DNA of 64,000 nucleotides from Glossina fuscipes (Eukaryota > Arthropoda > Insecta > Diptera > Glossinidae). The stretch spans positions 37,805,316 to 37,869,315 of the forward strand of contig NW_023998414.1 of NCBI RefSeq assembly GCF_014805625.2, read 5' to 3'. Position numbers and translations under genes: made by a program. Each line of letters starts with the position of its first letter. The stretch's first letter is position 1. Below the pieces are notes generated by a model that made no database searches, was not told the DNA's origin, and worked only from the letters and a program-made list of their open reading frames with translations. This document shows positions 12,621 to 23,606 of the stretch, piece after piece.

Positions 12621-15385
12621 CGCGCAGGAATGTGCTAATGTGCCCATGTACTGCAAGTGGGGTAAGATATAAACGCCGAGTTTTTCAAGAAACACAAAAA
12701 TCCATTTCCTTTGCAATTTTAAACCATGCCTTGAATATTTGTTTATTTCAAAAAATAAATTAATAAAATCTTCCGTTATGTCGTCCGTCTTCACACTTGA
12801 ATACTTTCGATTACTGATTGTCGATTATTGATGGAACCTTTAAGTCTTTTGTTTCCTTATATCCAATATATAGGGTACTTGGAATGCCATAAGAGATTCT
12901 TGACTAGCCTTAGCTGCTTGTGTTCTCGATCTCACTGAAATCGCAAGCACGATTGCGACTAGATATCGACCGATTCTAAATCTAGTGATTGTTTGCCCTT
13001 CATTGCCGCTAATTTGGGAAATCAACTAAAGCAGCTCGCGAGTCTTGTTTCACAATTACTTAACTAAATTTCACTTAAATAAATCGAATGAAAATGTGAC
13101 ATTAGTCTCAGCGATATATTTTGGCAATGTGATCGTCCACAAGTCGTCGGAGTAAACAATGGTTTTTCTTGTCATAGTTTTTGCGATTTTGTACCAATTT
13201 TAGTACTCGGGCAAAAGTGGTCGCACTACGGTTGTTACGCCAAGCAAGAGCATAAACAAAAAACTATCTTATGATCTGTTGCGTCTCAATGATTTGTAAT
13301 TTAGAATAGGGCTAATAAACTTACCAATTATGTTATATAATCGCTCGAGTGATGGTAATTACGAGCGAAATGACAAACTTAGTATACCTGTCCCCCTATT
13401 AATAGCAATTAGTGCGCTGTAAAGGGATTGAACTCAAAGTTTTCTCAAGTTTACGCACTTATATATCATTACTTATATGAGGTTAAGTGATGTTCATCGA
13501 AGACTCGTTCTCTAAAATTCGAATTTCATTTTCCCGCTTACTTTTAATTGCTGTCAATGAATTGCCCTCATTTCTACGTGAAGCGTAAGATTTTCATTAG
13601 TTTTTTTTTTTTTTTATTTTTGCTTCTTTTTTCACCAGTTGCTACGTTAGCATAATCGTTTAACGGCCTATACACATGTATGGTGTTGAGTTGACGTCTG
13701 ACTGTCTGACGGTTGAAAATTGCGTGACAACCGTGCAGTGATAATTTTCAATTAAACGTTACAATTGTTTTCTTTTTCCTCTTATTTTTTTTTTTTTTTT
13801 TTTTTTTTTCTTTGCCTTGCCAACAATTTTTCACATGCGAAATACGCTACGAAACGCTATAACGATAATTTCGTTGCGCCTTAAAAAATTAAAAAAACAA
13901 AAAAAAAAAAAAGGAAAAGTAAAACTCATGGAAACACTAGAAGATTTCTGTTTACAGCTCGATGAAGAGCCAATGCGCAGTTCAACTATGGAAAAAGTTG
14001 AACAAAATGTAAAAGGTGAAACAAACATATACATATACGCATATACATATATACATATATATGTATACTTGTACTTGTACGTTATTAACACAAAGGTCAC
14101 AGCTGGTGATTTAAATGGTGTTGACTGCCGGGTGGTGGGTGGTTGGTTGGCAAAATTTCTTCTTCCTTTTTTTTCGCTTATTATCGCTGATGCAATTTTA
14201 TACACTTGTCTCTGTGGATACAAAATCATTTTTGCTAGATTTTTATTGCTGTAAATGATTTTGCGTTTGTTGTGGCATAAGCCTATCAAGGGTGGTTGGT
14301 TTACTTGGATAATTTAAGGACTGCAGCTAGCTAACCATTTTGGTTTCTAGGTTTATAGGGCCAACCAAAAAAAAGCAATCTTAAGCATTTGCGAAATGTT
14401 TAATTGAAACAATTACAATTTTTCTCGACAAAACATAAATTAAATGAACAAAGCCGACTGACTCTTAATATCAACATCAAATCCAATAAGTATTAAAAAA
14501 ATTTAATTTTCTTAATTCTCAAATGCAGCTTGGCAATCGGAGAATTGCAGTTATACGCGATACTCTTCGATAATTATATCTGAAGTTTCAAATGAACATC
14601 TTTTCACGGTCCGGTTTCCGGTTTCCGGCTTACGGCTTACGTCTCTTTTTTACGGTTATTTTATCTTATCTTAGCGAATGAGGGCAATGAATGATTAAAT
14701 GAGCCAACCCGCATCTAAAGCAAGTCGTAGTATTCCATGCCCGGTTTTGCGGCTTCGGCGGAAAATATATATCTCTGTTCAGTATCTAAGATGGGATGCA
14801 AAGATATATCGTCACAGAAGAGATGCTCATAAATTCTATTCTAGATAATTCTAGATAATATGTCTGAGATCGGCATGAAAATCTAACTCTAACTGCCGTT
14901 GGTCTACTAATACCCCCCCAACAATTTCTTTGAGCGAAAATGAAAATGAAAGGCAGTAAATTTTGTGCTTACAATTTGCTCGAATTTCATTGCTCATATG
15001 AATCATATATTATGCATATAATATATAATATCATATTCCAAATTATCGATCCGGGATACTTGAATATTGGCAATTTTATGTTTTCTTGATCCTCAGATCA
15101 AGAATGGACTTTATACTACTGTTTAAGGAAAATGACTGAAATATGAAGATAAGATGAATCCATCCTCAAAGCACTGCAGTCTTTTCAAAATTTTGAAACA
15201 AATCAAATAAGTGTTCTCGTGGAATTTTTCGCCTGATTTTCTGTTCATTAAAAGAGCTGATGAAAGCAATTGAATATCAACCATCTAAAGATGAATTCAT
15301 TCTGTCAATACATCTTCAACGAACAGAAGCAAGCTTGCGACTCTGAACCCAATAAAATAAACATATTATCTTGCTTAGTATCATA
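12621..15385. other. Non-coding stretch, partly homopolymer-rich
   Basis: No supported gene. The part 13580-14520 is an island with long T and A tracts (13600-13616, 13784-13810, 13895-13912) and an (ATAC/ATAT) run at about 14025-14065. A small direct-repeat cluster built from 'ggtttccg' and 'gcttacg' lies at about 14609-14642. An AT-rich inverted repeat surrounds 'atattatgcatataat' near 15007-15024. I see no conserved protein in either strand. Confidence 0.5.
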
Positions 15386-15389
15386 CTCT

Positions 15390-15990
15390 CAATCGATGTA
15401 GGCAAGTCCGTCTAGCCGGCTAGGCAATGCCCATGACAAATATGCTCCTGACCATAAAAATGAAATGATTACCGACTCCACATACAAAAAACGCGTTGCA
15501 AGCCTTTAAAATCAGTTTGTTACTGAAAATCGACCAAATCACGCAAAAGCCGCGTCCACAGTCGAACATAAACTAAGACCATCTGTGGATTTTTAGCTCA
15601 TTGCTTAGTATCCTGAAAAGGATTTCCCAGTAAAAAATTTCACGTATATTCTATAGCATGTGTATATCGAAAGTAGAAATACTCGGCCAAGCCCACCCGA
15701 TACCATAGATAGTTTTAATTAAATTAAAACTTCCCTACAGAGCCCTACAGAGTATATGTGTACCTGGTCGGTTGATTAGTCCAACTAGATCCTTTTGTCC
15801 CTTTGTCCTTTTGCCTGCCAGTCTTTACGGATTTATCTGGTACACACTTTTCTGGTTGCAAAAGTGAAATTATTGACTTCAAATCAGAAGAAGAAATATT
15901 GGAAATGACTACAGGATGGTTGGTATTGAAATTTGGTAAAATCAGTGAAACTACACGCCCACAATACAACATATACCAAAAATAATTAAG
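15390..15990 (-). repeat. Dispersed repeat family 1, two units
   Basis: Two head-to-tail pieces of the family 1 unit lie in minus orientation. The first holds 'aatatgctcctgaccataaaaatgaaatgatta' and 'ccgcgtccaca'. The second holds 'gtccttttgcctgccagt', 'ttgcaaaagtgaaattattgac', 'ggatggttggtattgaaatttggtaaaatc' and 'ctacacgcccacaat'. The order matches the copy at 35.4-36.2 kb. A family 2 copy follows almost directly. Confidence 0.65.
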
Positions 15991-16014
15991 AACTTAATGT
16001 TTGTAACGCTACGT

Positions 16015-16490
16015 ACATTATACGGGCGATCTTGTAGTATATGCATAAGAATAGAAAAAATCGTCCATACCCACGCAACATTATAGAGTTTCGAAATTTT
16101 GGATTTTCTTTTTTTTTTTGATTTAGTTTTTTTTTTTTTTAATAGAAAAGATTCGTCCCCAGGTATGGTTTTCTTAGTTATGTTTTCGTACACCATCTGC
16201 GGCACTCGGTTGCGCATGTATTCAACACCGAGACACATTTGGGATCGACCTATTTTTTATTGTACGTACACTTACTTGTCTGTATTGTTCTTTTTTTTTT
16301 TTTGTGTCCAACCTAAGGCCCACAATTTTCGAGATATTTTAGTGAAATTTAGTACGCTGACGTGTTCGAGTCCGACAACGAACACAATTAAAAATGATTT
16401 AAATTGGACCACTTTTTCGTTATTTTTCCCACTTTCCCAACGCTTCATTTTGTAAAGCCGTTACATGAATGGATACCTGTAGAGCGGTAC
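16015..16490 (-). repeat. Dispersed repeat family 2, copy
   Basis: Reverse-complement family 2 signatures run in order: 'gtattcaacaccgagacacattt', a purine-poor interval with a T tract, 'ggcccacaattttcgagatattttagtgaaatttagtacgctgacgtgtt', 'cgaacacaattaaaaatg', 'tggaccactttttcg', 'aaagccgttacatgaatgg' and 'gtagagcggtacttttactt'. The same order occurs at 44.4-44.8 and 63.1-63.4 kb. Confidence 0.75.
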
Positions 16491-17090
16491 TTTTACTTAT
16501 TTCTCCTTAAATAACTAGAAGTTTTGATCTTATACTGGGGAGTTGAACAAAGCGTTTCATCACTTCACTACTACTAAAAGGTGGAGTGCTTTTGAGTTCT
16601 CCGATGAGTATGCGCGTAGCCTATGGAATAACATAATTAATATTCTTCGTTAAAGGGCATCAAGTTGAGATTATTACATTTTCGATTAAAATGTACAACA
16701 CAAGTCTTTGTCTTTCACATCGACTTTACCCCAGAAAGAAAAAGTACAAGATCGAATCTTTTCTTCCACGGACGGAAGAGATTATTTAATTTTCCATTTA
16801 TATCCTGAATGGTTGCAAAACGACATTGAACAGTTTGCAGTTTTTGCAGTTTGCTAAAATAACGGAATTTTGTGTAAGAGAAAAGATTGACATTTTTTTA
16901 TAATATTTTTTCTGATCTGGGTATTAATATAAAGATAAGAATAAATAAGTTATTATAATACGATACGGAATCTCGTTTTATGTAATATTATTTAAAAGTC
17001 AACACAATGATATACAAAAGACGTGCGTAGATATGCTCCGAGACATTTATTTCTCACTGATGCATTCATTCATTTATTCCATTCACTCAG

Positions 17091-17151
<61 letters not shown>

Positions 17152-18259
17152 TGTCATCATCGTACAAACAAAGCCTGACAAATATATATATATATGTATA
17201 TACGTATATATTATATTAACCACAAACAAAAGGTGTGAAAAACATCAGACATTGTTGTCCTTTTTTTCGGCGTTTTATGCATTGGCATGCATGCATATCT
17301 CATATATATCTGGCAAATATATGCGTAATCCTTCAGGTAAATAGTTTTAATCCTTTGTTAAACATTCGCTTTGTCTTTGCATATGTGTGAAATAAATTTT
17401 CATATGTATATTTGCATTAGCTTCTGTGAATTTTTCCTTTTCCTTTTCGTTTTCTTTTTTTCAATTAACGTTTAATGCTTACGTTAATAAGATCACGACA
17501 GATTAGGTTACCATCAATGTGTGTATACAATGATCAAGACAAAAGTTTCAATTACATGTCATCAACTGTCTGTCTACTTGACGATGATGCATAATTTGCA
17601 TCGAAGATTTCTCTCCATCTTTCTCAGTAATAATGCCGCCGTAAGAAAGTCTTTTTGCCTTTAATGCCTTTCATTTACTGACCACGTTGCACAAGTCATT
17701 CTTTCGTTTTGATTGAATTTTTTGAATTTTTAAAAATTCTCTAAACAACTTTTCGTCGCAAAAATTTCAATGAGAAGAAATACTGGACATCTGGAAATGT
17801 AATTTTGAAAAAAAAAAACAAACAAACAAATAAATTTTTAGTTATACGAATGCCTCAACTGTTGACTCTAGACGCAGTGCATTTAAGAACTTATAAACCA
17901 CGTGTAGATTGCTATGAGCAAACGCTATTAAATGTATTTCGTGCTGAATCAAATTTTCAGGATGCCGTTGTATGAATAACCATATTGAACGCAGCGGTGC
18001 AGAGTATTTAATAATGCGCCGTCGCCTACTGTAATGTTTTTATTTGGTCTTTAAGTATTTCATCTGGTTAGTATAGATAACAAATACGTTTGTTGTCTTC
18101 ACATATTTCTTATCGCATCCAACCAAAAGAAAGCCAACATCGGTCACATTCAATTCAAATGTAATTTGGATCACGAAGACCAGCTCTCGCGATCCGATCA
18201 TGCAATTATCCCTTGTAATGGCGTCTACACACTGAAAGAAAAATGGCTCGATAATATTA
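16491..18259. other. Non-coding stretch with a large (CAT)n array
   Basis: No gene is supported. The main feature is the (CAT)n microsatellite listed separately, set in an A/T-rich block with an (AT)-rich patch at 17180-17215. The open frame over the CAT array is low complexity (poly-Ile) and not coding evidence. Confidence 0.5.
17091..17163. repeat. (CAT)n trinucleotide microsatellite
   Basis: About 20 uninterrupted CAT units run from 17091 to about 17150, then TTG, CAT CAT CGT as degenerate flanking units. It is the longest pure trinucleotide array in the window. Confidence 0.95.
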
Positions 18260-18660
18260 TATTTTTATACCCAGGGTAGGTCGAGCGGTTTATGCATTTC
18301 ATCTATATATTCTTGATCAGCATGAAATTCTGAATTGATTTAAACTTGTCCGTCGATCCGTCTATATAATATCTGTTGTAAACATTGTTTTTAACCGCAA
18401 AAAGGAGGCTAACGAAGCAAATATGGCGCAAAGATTTGGAAATTCTTGCTTGCAGGCTCGCATTAAATATGGGATGAATGGGTCGAACGACATAATACCT
18501 ACAGCATCATGTAAACTGAAAGCACGTCTGTCTTTCAAAAGGGATAAAAATTTGCTTCTATTTTTTTTTTGCTCCTTACTTGTAAACCACAACAGATGCA
18601 AGTATAAATATTTGCATTTGTATTTTATGGAGCCACACCCTCGTAATTTTTTAAGATATG
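18260..18660 (-). repeat. Dispersed repeat family 1, single unit
   Basis: Minus orientation: 'atatattcttgatcagcatgaaattctgaattgatttaaa' region at 18305-18345, then 'ttgtccgtcgatccgtct', 'gcaggctcgcattaaatatggg', 'acatctaca'-type 'acctacagcatcatgtaaactg' near 18497, and 'gggataaaaatttgcttc'. It matches the order of the units at 26.4 and 35.4 kb and is the only one-unit copy that I see. Confidence 0.7.
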
Positions 18661-19489
18661 ATATTTTAATGTATTCCTTCCTCTTTTTTGCTCTTCCTTA
18701 GGAAAGTTAAGTGCATTGAAGTTGCATTAGATCGAAGCGTTTTTACAACCATCCCCTATACAACGCCGAGAAACTTGCGCCTGTTAAAAATTTCTCGACC
18801 TAAACCGCTAAGAAATAGCATTTCAAGATAAGAATTTATATATGCAAAATTTGGACGGCATGGGTCAATTTTTGTTGCGATCCGTTGCTTTTCATTAAAT
18901 CGTCTCTATCTAATGTTCTTGCCTTAATATCGTAACATGGTCTAATTTCAAGCATGTTGTGATAAATTCCGGTCCCTACATGTAACGAAAAAGGCCAATG
19001 CTCTCAATTAATTAATTTTGCTGACCTTGGGCCGTGTCAGTTCACCTATATAGGTTGATCACCTCTTACCTAAGATCTGCATATTTTTAAATGCGTCCTG
19101 CGTGAACAAAATTATGAAGGGTTTAAGTCACTGCTCGGATTTTTGTTCGTTTCTTTATCTCCATTATTTCACGCTTACATCTTTTATTATGTTTTTTTCT
19201 TTCTCGTAAATTTAATTAAATCTCTAATTTCCACTCAAGTGCATTTTTTTTTTTTTTTTTTTTTTTGCTTGGCAAACAGCGAGAAAGAGAGGACATCAAA
19301 AATTAAATTTGTTAAGCAAGTCAGTAGCATCTGTGTTTAGGGCGAATTTTCTTTACCCTCAGATACTGAGCACTTCGGAGATTTTGTAATAGTATATAGA
19401 TCAAATCGATTTCCATCACCGATCATTCAAATCGATTTCTATCGCTGATCATAGGTTGATTACAAAAGTATGTAAAATTTTAGATATGT
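18661..19489. other. Unassigned stretch with a 26-bp tandem doublet
   Basis: A T tract lies at about 19244-19266. At 19401-19452 a 26-bp unit beginning 'tcaaatcgatttc' is repeated twice with few changes. No gene is visible. Confidence 0.5.
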
Positions 19490-19990
19490 ATTTTTAATTG
19501 TCTTAAAGCAAGTCAAGGCTGTAGAGTGAGACACGGCCCATCATCAAATACCGTATACAACTCTTTGCTTTTTTGAAAAAGTTACTATCTGATCAGAACT
19601 ATTTTCAATAGCGTTCGTTCTTGAAGCAAAACACGCCAGTGTATCAAATTTTATTAAAATATCTGAAAAATGATGGCCTGTAGGTTGGACATAAAAAAAC
19701 AGGCCTGAAAGAGGGACAGATAAACTTAAATCCCAATAAGAAAGAGTCTGCTTTCGTCGTAGTCATAGCGAATGCTCGGTCGGGAAAGGCAAAGCACTTA
19801 TTCATCCATTAGGCTGCGAATTTTTCCCTATCTCTTTCTCCTTCGTCAGTTCTTTTCGACAGTCATCGCATTGCGGGCTTCCACTAAGTGATTGATCTCA
19901 AATTCCTCTGAGTGTTGCATACATCCGCATAAACTTAACACATCCTTCTACCGTAAGTGATATTATATAGGATATAAGAGGAACACTACG
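19490..19990 (+). repeat. Dispersed repeat family 2, copy with an internal insertion
   Basis: The 5' part ('actatctgatcagaactattttcaatagcgttcgttc', 'aaaacacgccagtgtatcaaattttattaaaatatct', 'ggcctgtaggttgg', 'gggacagataaacttaaatc') ends near 19735. The 3' part resumes near 19895 ('tcctctgagtgttgcatacatccgcataaactta', 'aggatataagag'). About 150 bp of foreign or diverged sequence separates them where other copies have about 50-100 bp. Confidence 0.7.
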
Positions 19991-22129
19991 TCCGATTTTC
20001 TCACTAAGAATAGACCCTGTGCTGCCCCTCTTTTTTATATTACAAACCGAGTAATTAAATTAATATATTTTTATCTTCCGGCGAATTATATAAGTGGTAT
20101 TAGGAAACATGAGAAAAACACAATGTTTTTTCCCTGTTTTTACTATCTTCTCAACCTCACCTCTCATTACAATGAAAACATTTTCGAATACACACATAAT
20201 TGTAAACAACGGTGAAAAAAAGAACACAACTGCAACAAAGCTTGACTTGAACAAAAAGATAAAAAAAAAAAAGAGAAGCAAAAGCAGTAAAAATTCCATA
20301 AACTTTCAACCGAAAGATTTTACACAAATTTCCGCTGATTAGTGACGCTCTGTAGAAGCTACACAGAGAACAGTGCAAAAAAAAAAAAAAAAAAAAAAAA
20401 AATAAGTAAATAAAAATGAAAAATAAAAATAACAAAAAAAAAAAGAAATTAAATTAAAACAAAAAAATTTAATTTAAAACGCAAAAATGGCCACTTCCGG
20501 CACAACTGGGTTTTTGTTATATATAAAAAAAAAAATTAAATAAAAAAAAAACTAAATAAATAAAACAAACAAACGCTGCAAGTTTTATTAAAAACACAAC
20601 CAAAATACACATACACGCAGATGAAGGGGCTTTTAACAGACAATAACAAATAGTCAACCATCCACCCACTGCCAGCACTTGAACAATAGTTAACAAAAGA
20701 GAAAGTCTGATTTCAAGAAGATATTCGCTGAGTCTCAGTCAATCTCCTGTCGATATGTTGTATCACACAATTTCCCTATGCCCGTTCGCCCGTCTGTCTA
20801 TGCGACCATTATTGTATATTCGCGCATTTATGTATATATGTGTATATATATGTGTATAATTGTGTGTGTGCTTGGGTTTGTATTTGTGTATTTTATATGT
20901 CAATTTTAGCTGATAATATCCTCCAAAGTTTATTTGACTTTAGATATTTATACTTGCAGGCTCGAGATTTCATAATCAGAACGTATTGACGAGCAGCTTT
21001 CAAATATTTCGGCGGCAAATTCAAGAGGCAGTCAGTCAATGAGTCAGTCGACTGGCTAATCAATTCAATATATTTTACACAATTCGGTTTTTAAGGGTGT
21101 CATGTATTTATGCTTGCAAACATTTGACCCCGTTTTCTTTTCTTCTTCTTCTTTTGTTTTTTTTTTTTTTTTGTTATAACTACTTTTTTACATACAAACT
21201 TAAATAACCACTTCTAACGTTAGGTAAGGTAGGAAGTTGGTTAGTAGGTATGGAAGGAGGTAAGTAATTATAAAAAAAAAAAAAAAAAAACACATACACA
21301 ATCATTAGTAGAAAGTCTTCGGTGATTTTTTAAAATTACATCATTATTAAGAGAATGAAATGTGAACAATGCAAGGGAAAAGCGAAAAGAGTGTACCGCG
21401 AGGGTGGTGCCGCATCAGCTATTGTTATTGGTTTTATTATTATTGTATTGCGAACCCATCGGAACCCACTTCTTGTTTTACCCCTCCCATCCACCATCCA
21501 CCATCCACCATCCACCACCCCCACCAATCCACTATCACATCTACGATTAAACTGTGCGCGTTCAATATTTCGTTTAAAATTTAATAATTTGTGCATCTGT
21601 TTTACTCCACACAATCGCTTACATTCTGTTATCCTATAGATCATCTCTTAGGTCTTTGTATGATTTTGAAAACTTTTACATTTAATGAGTGTATGCGTTA
21701 CGCATATATTTACTTCTGCGTTATGTATGTATCGTATGCAATTTTCAATAAGGTTCCGGAGTCCGGAAACCCATAAAAAGTTTCGTTTTTGTTGTTATTG
21801 TATTCAATGAAAAGGAAATCATTTCTGTAGATTTCTACACAATTTGTGGATACTTATGGTTTTGTTTAATAATTAAAATCCTCAAGTGAAAGTGTTAAAT
21901 AAACAGACTTTGCCATCTACGTTAGTATGCGAGCATAATAATATTATAAATGTCCCGGGCACAGGAAAATTGCAATGTTGCTCGCAAGTGAAACAAATGG
22001 AAGATTTTCATCATTTATGGAAAAAAAAATATTATTTTTTTTTTAACTATCACTTTGTGTTCGCTAAAAATAAGATAATTTTTTTGCATTTCTTTAATAA
22101 ATAATACGAAACAATTTATTAATATATGA
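19991..22129. other. A-rich and T-rich island without genes
   Basis: No gene. Long A tracts (20262-20274, 20376-20402, 20431-20442) form a strongly A-biased zone at 20200-20560. A T tract at 21155-21173 and an A tract at 21270-21290 follow. A 'ccatccaccatccaccatcc' tandem of about 36 bp lies at 21485-21522. Open frames overlapping it are low complexity (proline/histidine-rich). Confidence 0.55.
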
Positions 22130-22500
22130 ACTTTTTGTACCCTTCACCACTTGTGGTGCACTGGTATATTTAACTTGTGCTATATGCATAGCACAGAATG
22201 TGTTGGTAAAAAATACCTTTCATTATACCGATCGATTCAACATTGGTTTCTGGAGCGATCTAACCTTGTCTGTCCGTATGTCCATTTTGTTTTCTTCCCT
22301 GTTCCACTTGGAGATCGCAATTTTTTAAATATTTTGATGAAATTTTGTAATCCGAGGTGTTTCGGTCCAAGCACAAACGCCTTTTACTATTTCAAGTTTC
22401 AATTTCAATCCTCTTACCATCTTCTTACTTTATTAAATTCGTCTAGAAGATGTATGTATACCCAAAGGATTTAATTGATTACTCAGCCAAATTTGAAATA
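22130..22500 (-). repeat. Dispersed repeat family 2, copy
   Basis: It starts with 'tttgtacccttcaccacttgtggtgcactggtatatttaacttgtgc', an end signature also present at 44.4 kb ('caccccttgtggtacaagagtatattgagcttgtgc'). It continues with 'gtctgtccgtatgtcc', 'gatcgcaattttttaaatattttgatgaaattttgtaatccgaggtg' and 'ttcggtccaagcacaaacgcc'. The orientation is the reverse of the 34.3-kb copy. Confidence 0.75.
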
Positions 22501-22579
22501 AAACTTAATTTGGACGCCAAAGGACTCGAATGCGAACTTATCTGAACATTATGATATTTATCCAATTATCAATGTAATC

Positions 22580-23003
22580 CGAATTGAGTAGCCGAGTAGG
22601 TAAGAACCGTGACTACAAACTCTGTGTTCGCCGATTTAAATCTCAGTGCGCTACAGTTTCCTTTAGTCGTATTTGCAGCGATTGCTCCGTCAGTGAAGAC
22701 GTAACACTTACTGATTGTGTACCCAATAATCAGGCTACAGGCGCTTCTCTATATCCCTTCCTTTCCTTTCCTTTCCTTTCTTCTTTCCGATAAGCCCTGG
22801 CTGACTGGTCATATAAGAAAATAAATTATATAACGGAATCATTTCCTTATAGAACAATTCAAGGATAAGTCAGTCCTTATTCTCATTTATTTTTGGCGCT
22901 ACTGCCCAATATTAGGGAAAAATTTCCTTACAATATATCTACATTGCCTGAATGTCTAAGAAGAAGAAGAAGACGAAGAAGAAGAAGAAGAAGAAGAAGA
23001 AGG
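22580..23003 (+). repeat. tRNA-derived SINE-like element, older copy
   Basis: The head 'gtagccgagtaggtaagaacc' resembles a pol III A box, and about 45 nt on 'ccgatttaaatctcagtgcgc' resembles a decayed B box (GGTTCGAATCTCAG). The pair aligns well with the head of the intact SINE at 23.16-23.32 kb. The distal part holds a (TTTCC)n tract (about 22757-22781), a 'ggcgctactgcccaatattaggg' segment and an (AAG)n tail-like run (about 22957-23003). Whether head and (AAG)n tail are one element is inferred; I see no clear target duplication. Confidence 0.45.
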
Positions 23004-23145
23004 AAAAGAAATTATATTAGATGTACAAAAGAATTTACCCCGATGAAATAGGCTGCTGCATAAAAACTCCCGAAATTTTAAGCATAGATATTGATGTTTA
23101 AACGACATAAGTTTCAGTTCTTAAGAAGCTCAAGAACTCTAGTAT

Positions 23146-23332
23146 GCATCGAAATTTATTATTATTATTATTAATTTCGCCAGAGAAATAAATTCTAAGA
23201 CTAAACTCTTAAAAGCACTAGCATCTAAGGCTATCGGCTTTTTATTAAAAACTCTACCGCACCTGAGATTCGAACCCACGACCATTGACTTGCTAGTCGA
23301 GATTCCTCCCCTTCGGCTAGCATCGAAATTTA
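23146..23332 (-). mobile_element. tRNA-derived SINE with exact 13-bp target site duplication
   Basis: The element body is 23159-23319, about 161 bp on the minus strand, flanked by two identical copies of GCATCGAAATTTA (23146-23158 and 23320-23332). On the minus strand it starts TAGCCGAAGGGGAGG (A-box-like). About 40 nt later comes GTGGGTTCGAATCTCAGG, a good B box with a near-complete T-arm. It ends in a (TAA)n tail of about six units. That is the standard anatomy of a SINE mobilised by LINE machinery: pol III head, short body, simple-repeat tail, target duplication. The anticodon-arm pairing is poor, so a functional tRNA is unlikely. The intact duplication suggests a younger insertion than other relics here. 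Confidence 0.75.
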
Positions 23333-23565
23333 GAAAGTGGGATTTCCTTTACGGAACGAGATAACCTGAAAAAAAAAATGCAGCTATAGCTAAGAATTTC
23401 ACTCATGAAAACGATGAATATTCGCATACGTCCATCTGTCTTTGTAAGAAAGTAACCTTCAGCTTAGGCTGGGAAGATTTACCGCCCCTGCGATATTCTC
23501 CTTCCAAACGACGCTTATTCCGCTCAGTGTAGTCATGTAATCTTATAAGCGGTTCATCGTATTTT

Positions 23566-23606
<41 letters not shown>

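Noticed and set aside
13817..14289. Overlapping frames of about 145-152 codons on both strands
   Set aside because: Both cover A tracts and an (AT/AC) microsatellite, giving Lys-rich or Tyr/Ile-rich low complexity. Neither has a domain or splice context.
17033..17344. Frame with a long Ile run
   Set aside because: It is a translation of the (CAT)n microsatellite with unrelated ends.
23240..23319. Functional tRNA gene on the minus strand
   Set aside because: The B box and T-arm are good, but the anticodon stem pairs poorly. The sequence sits inside a SINE with a (TAA)n tail and target duplication.
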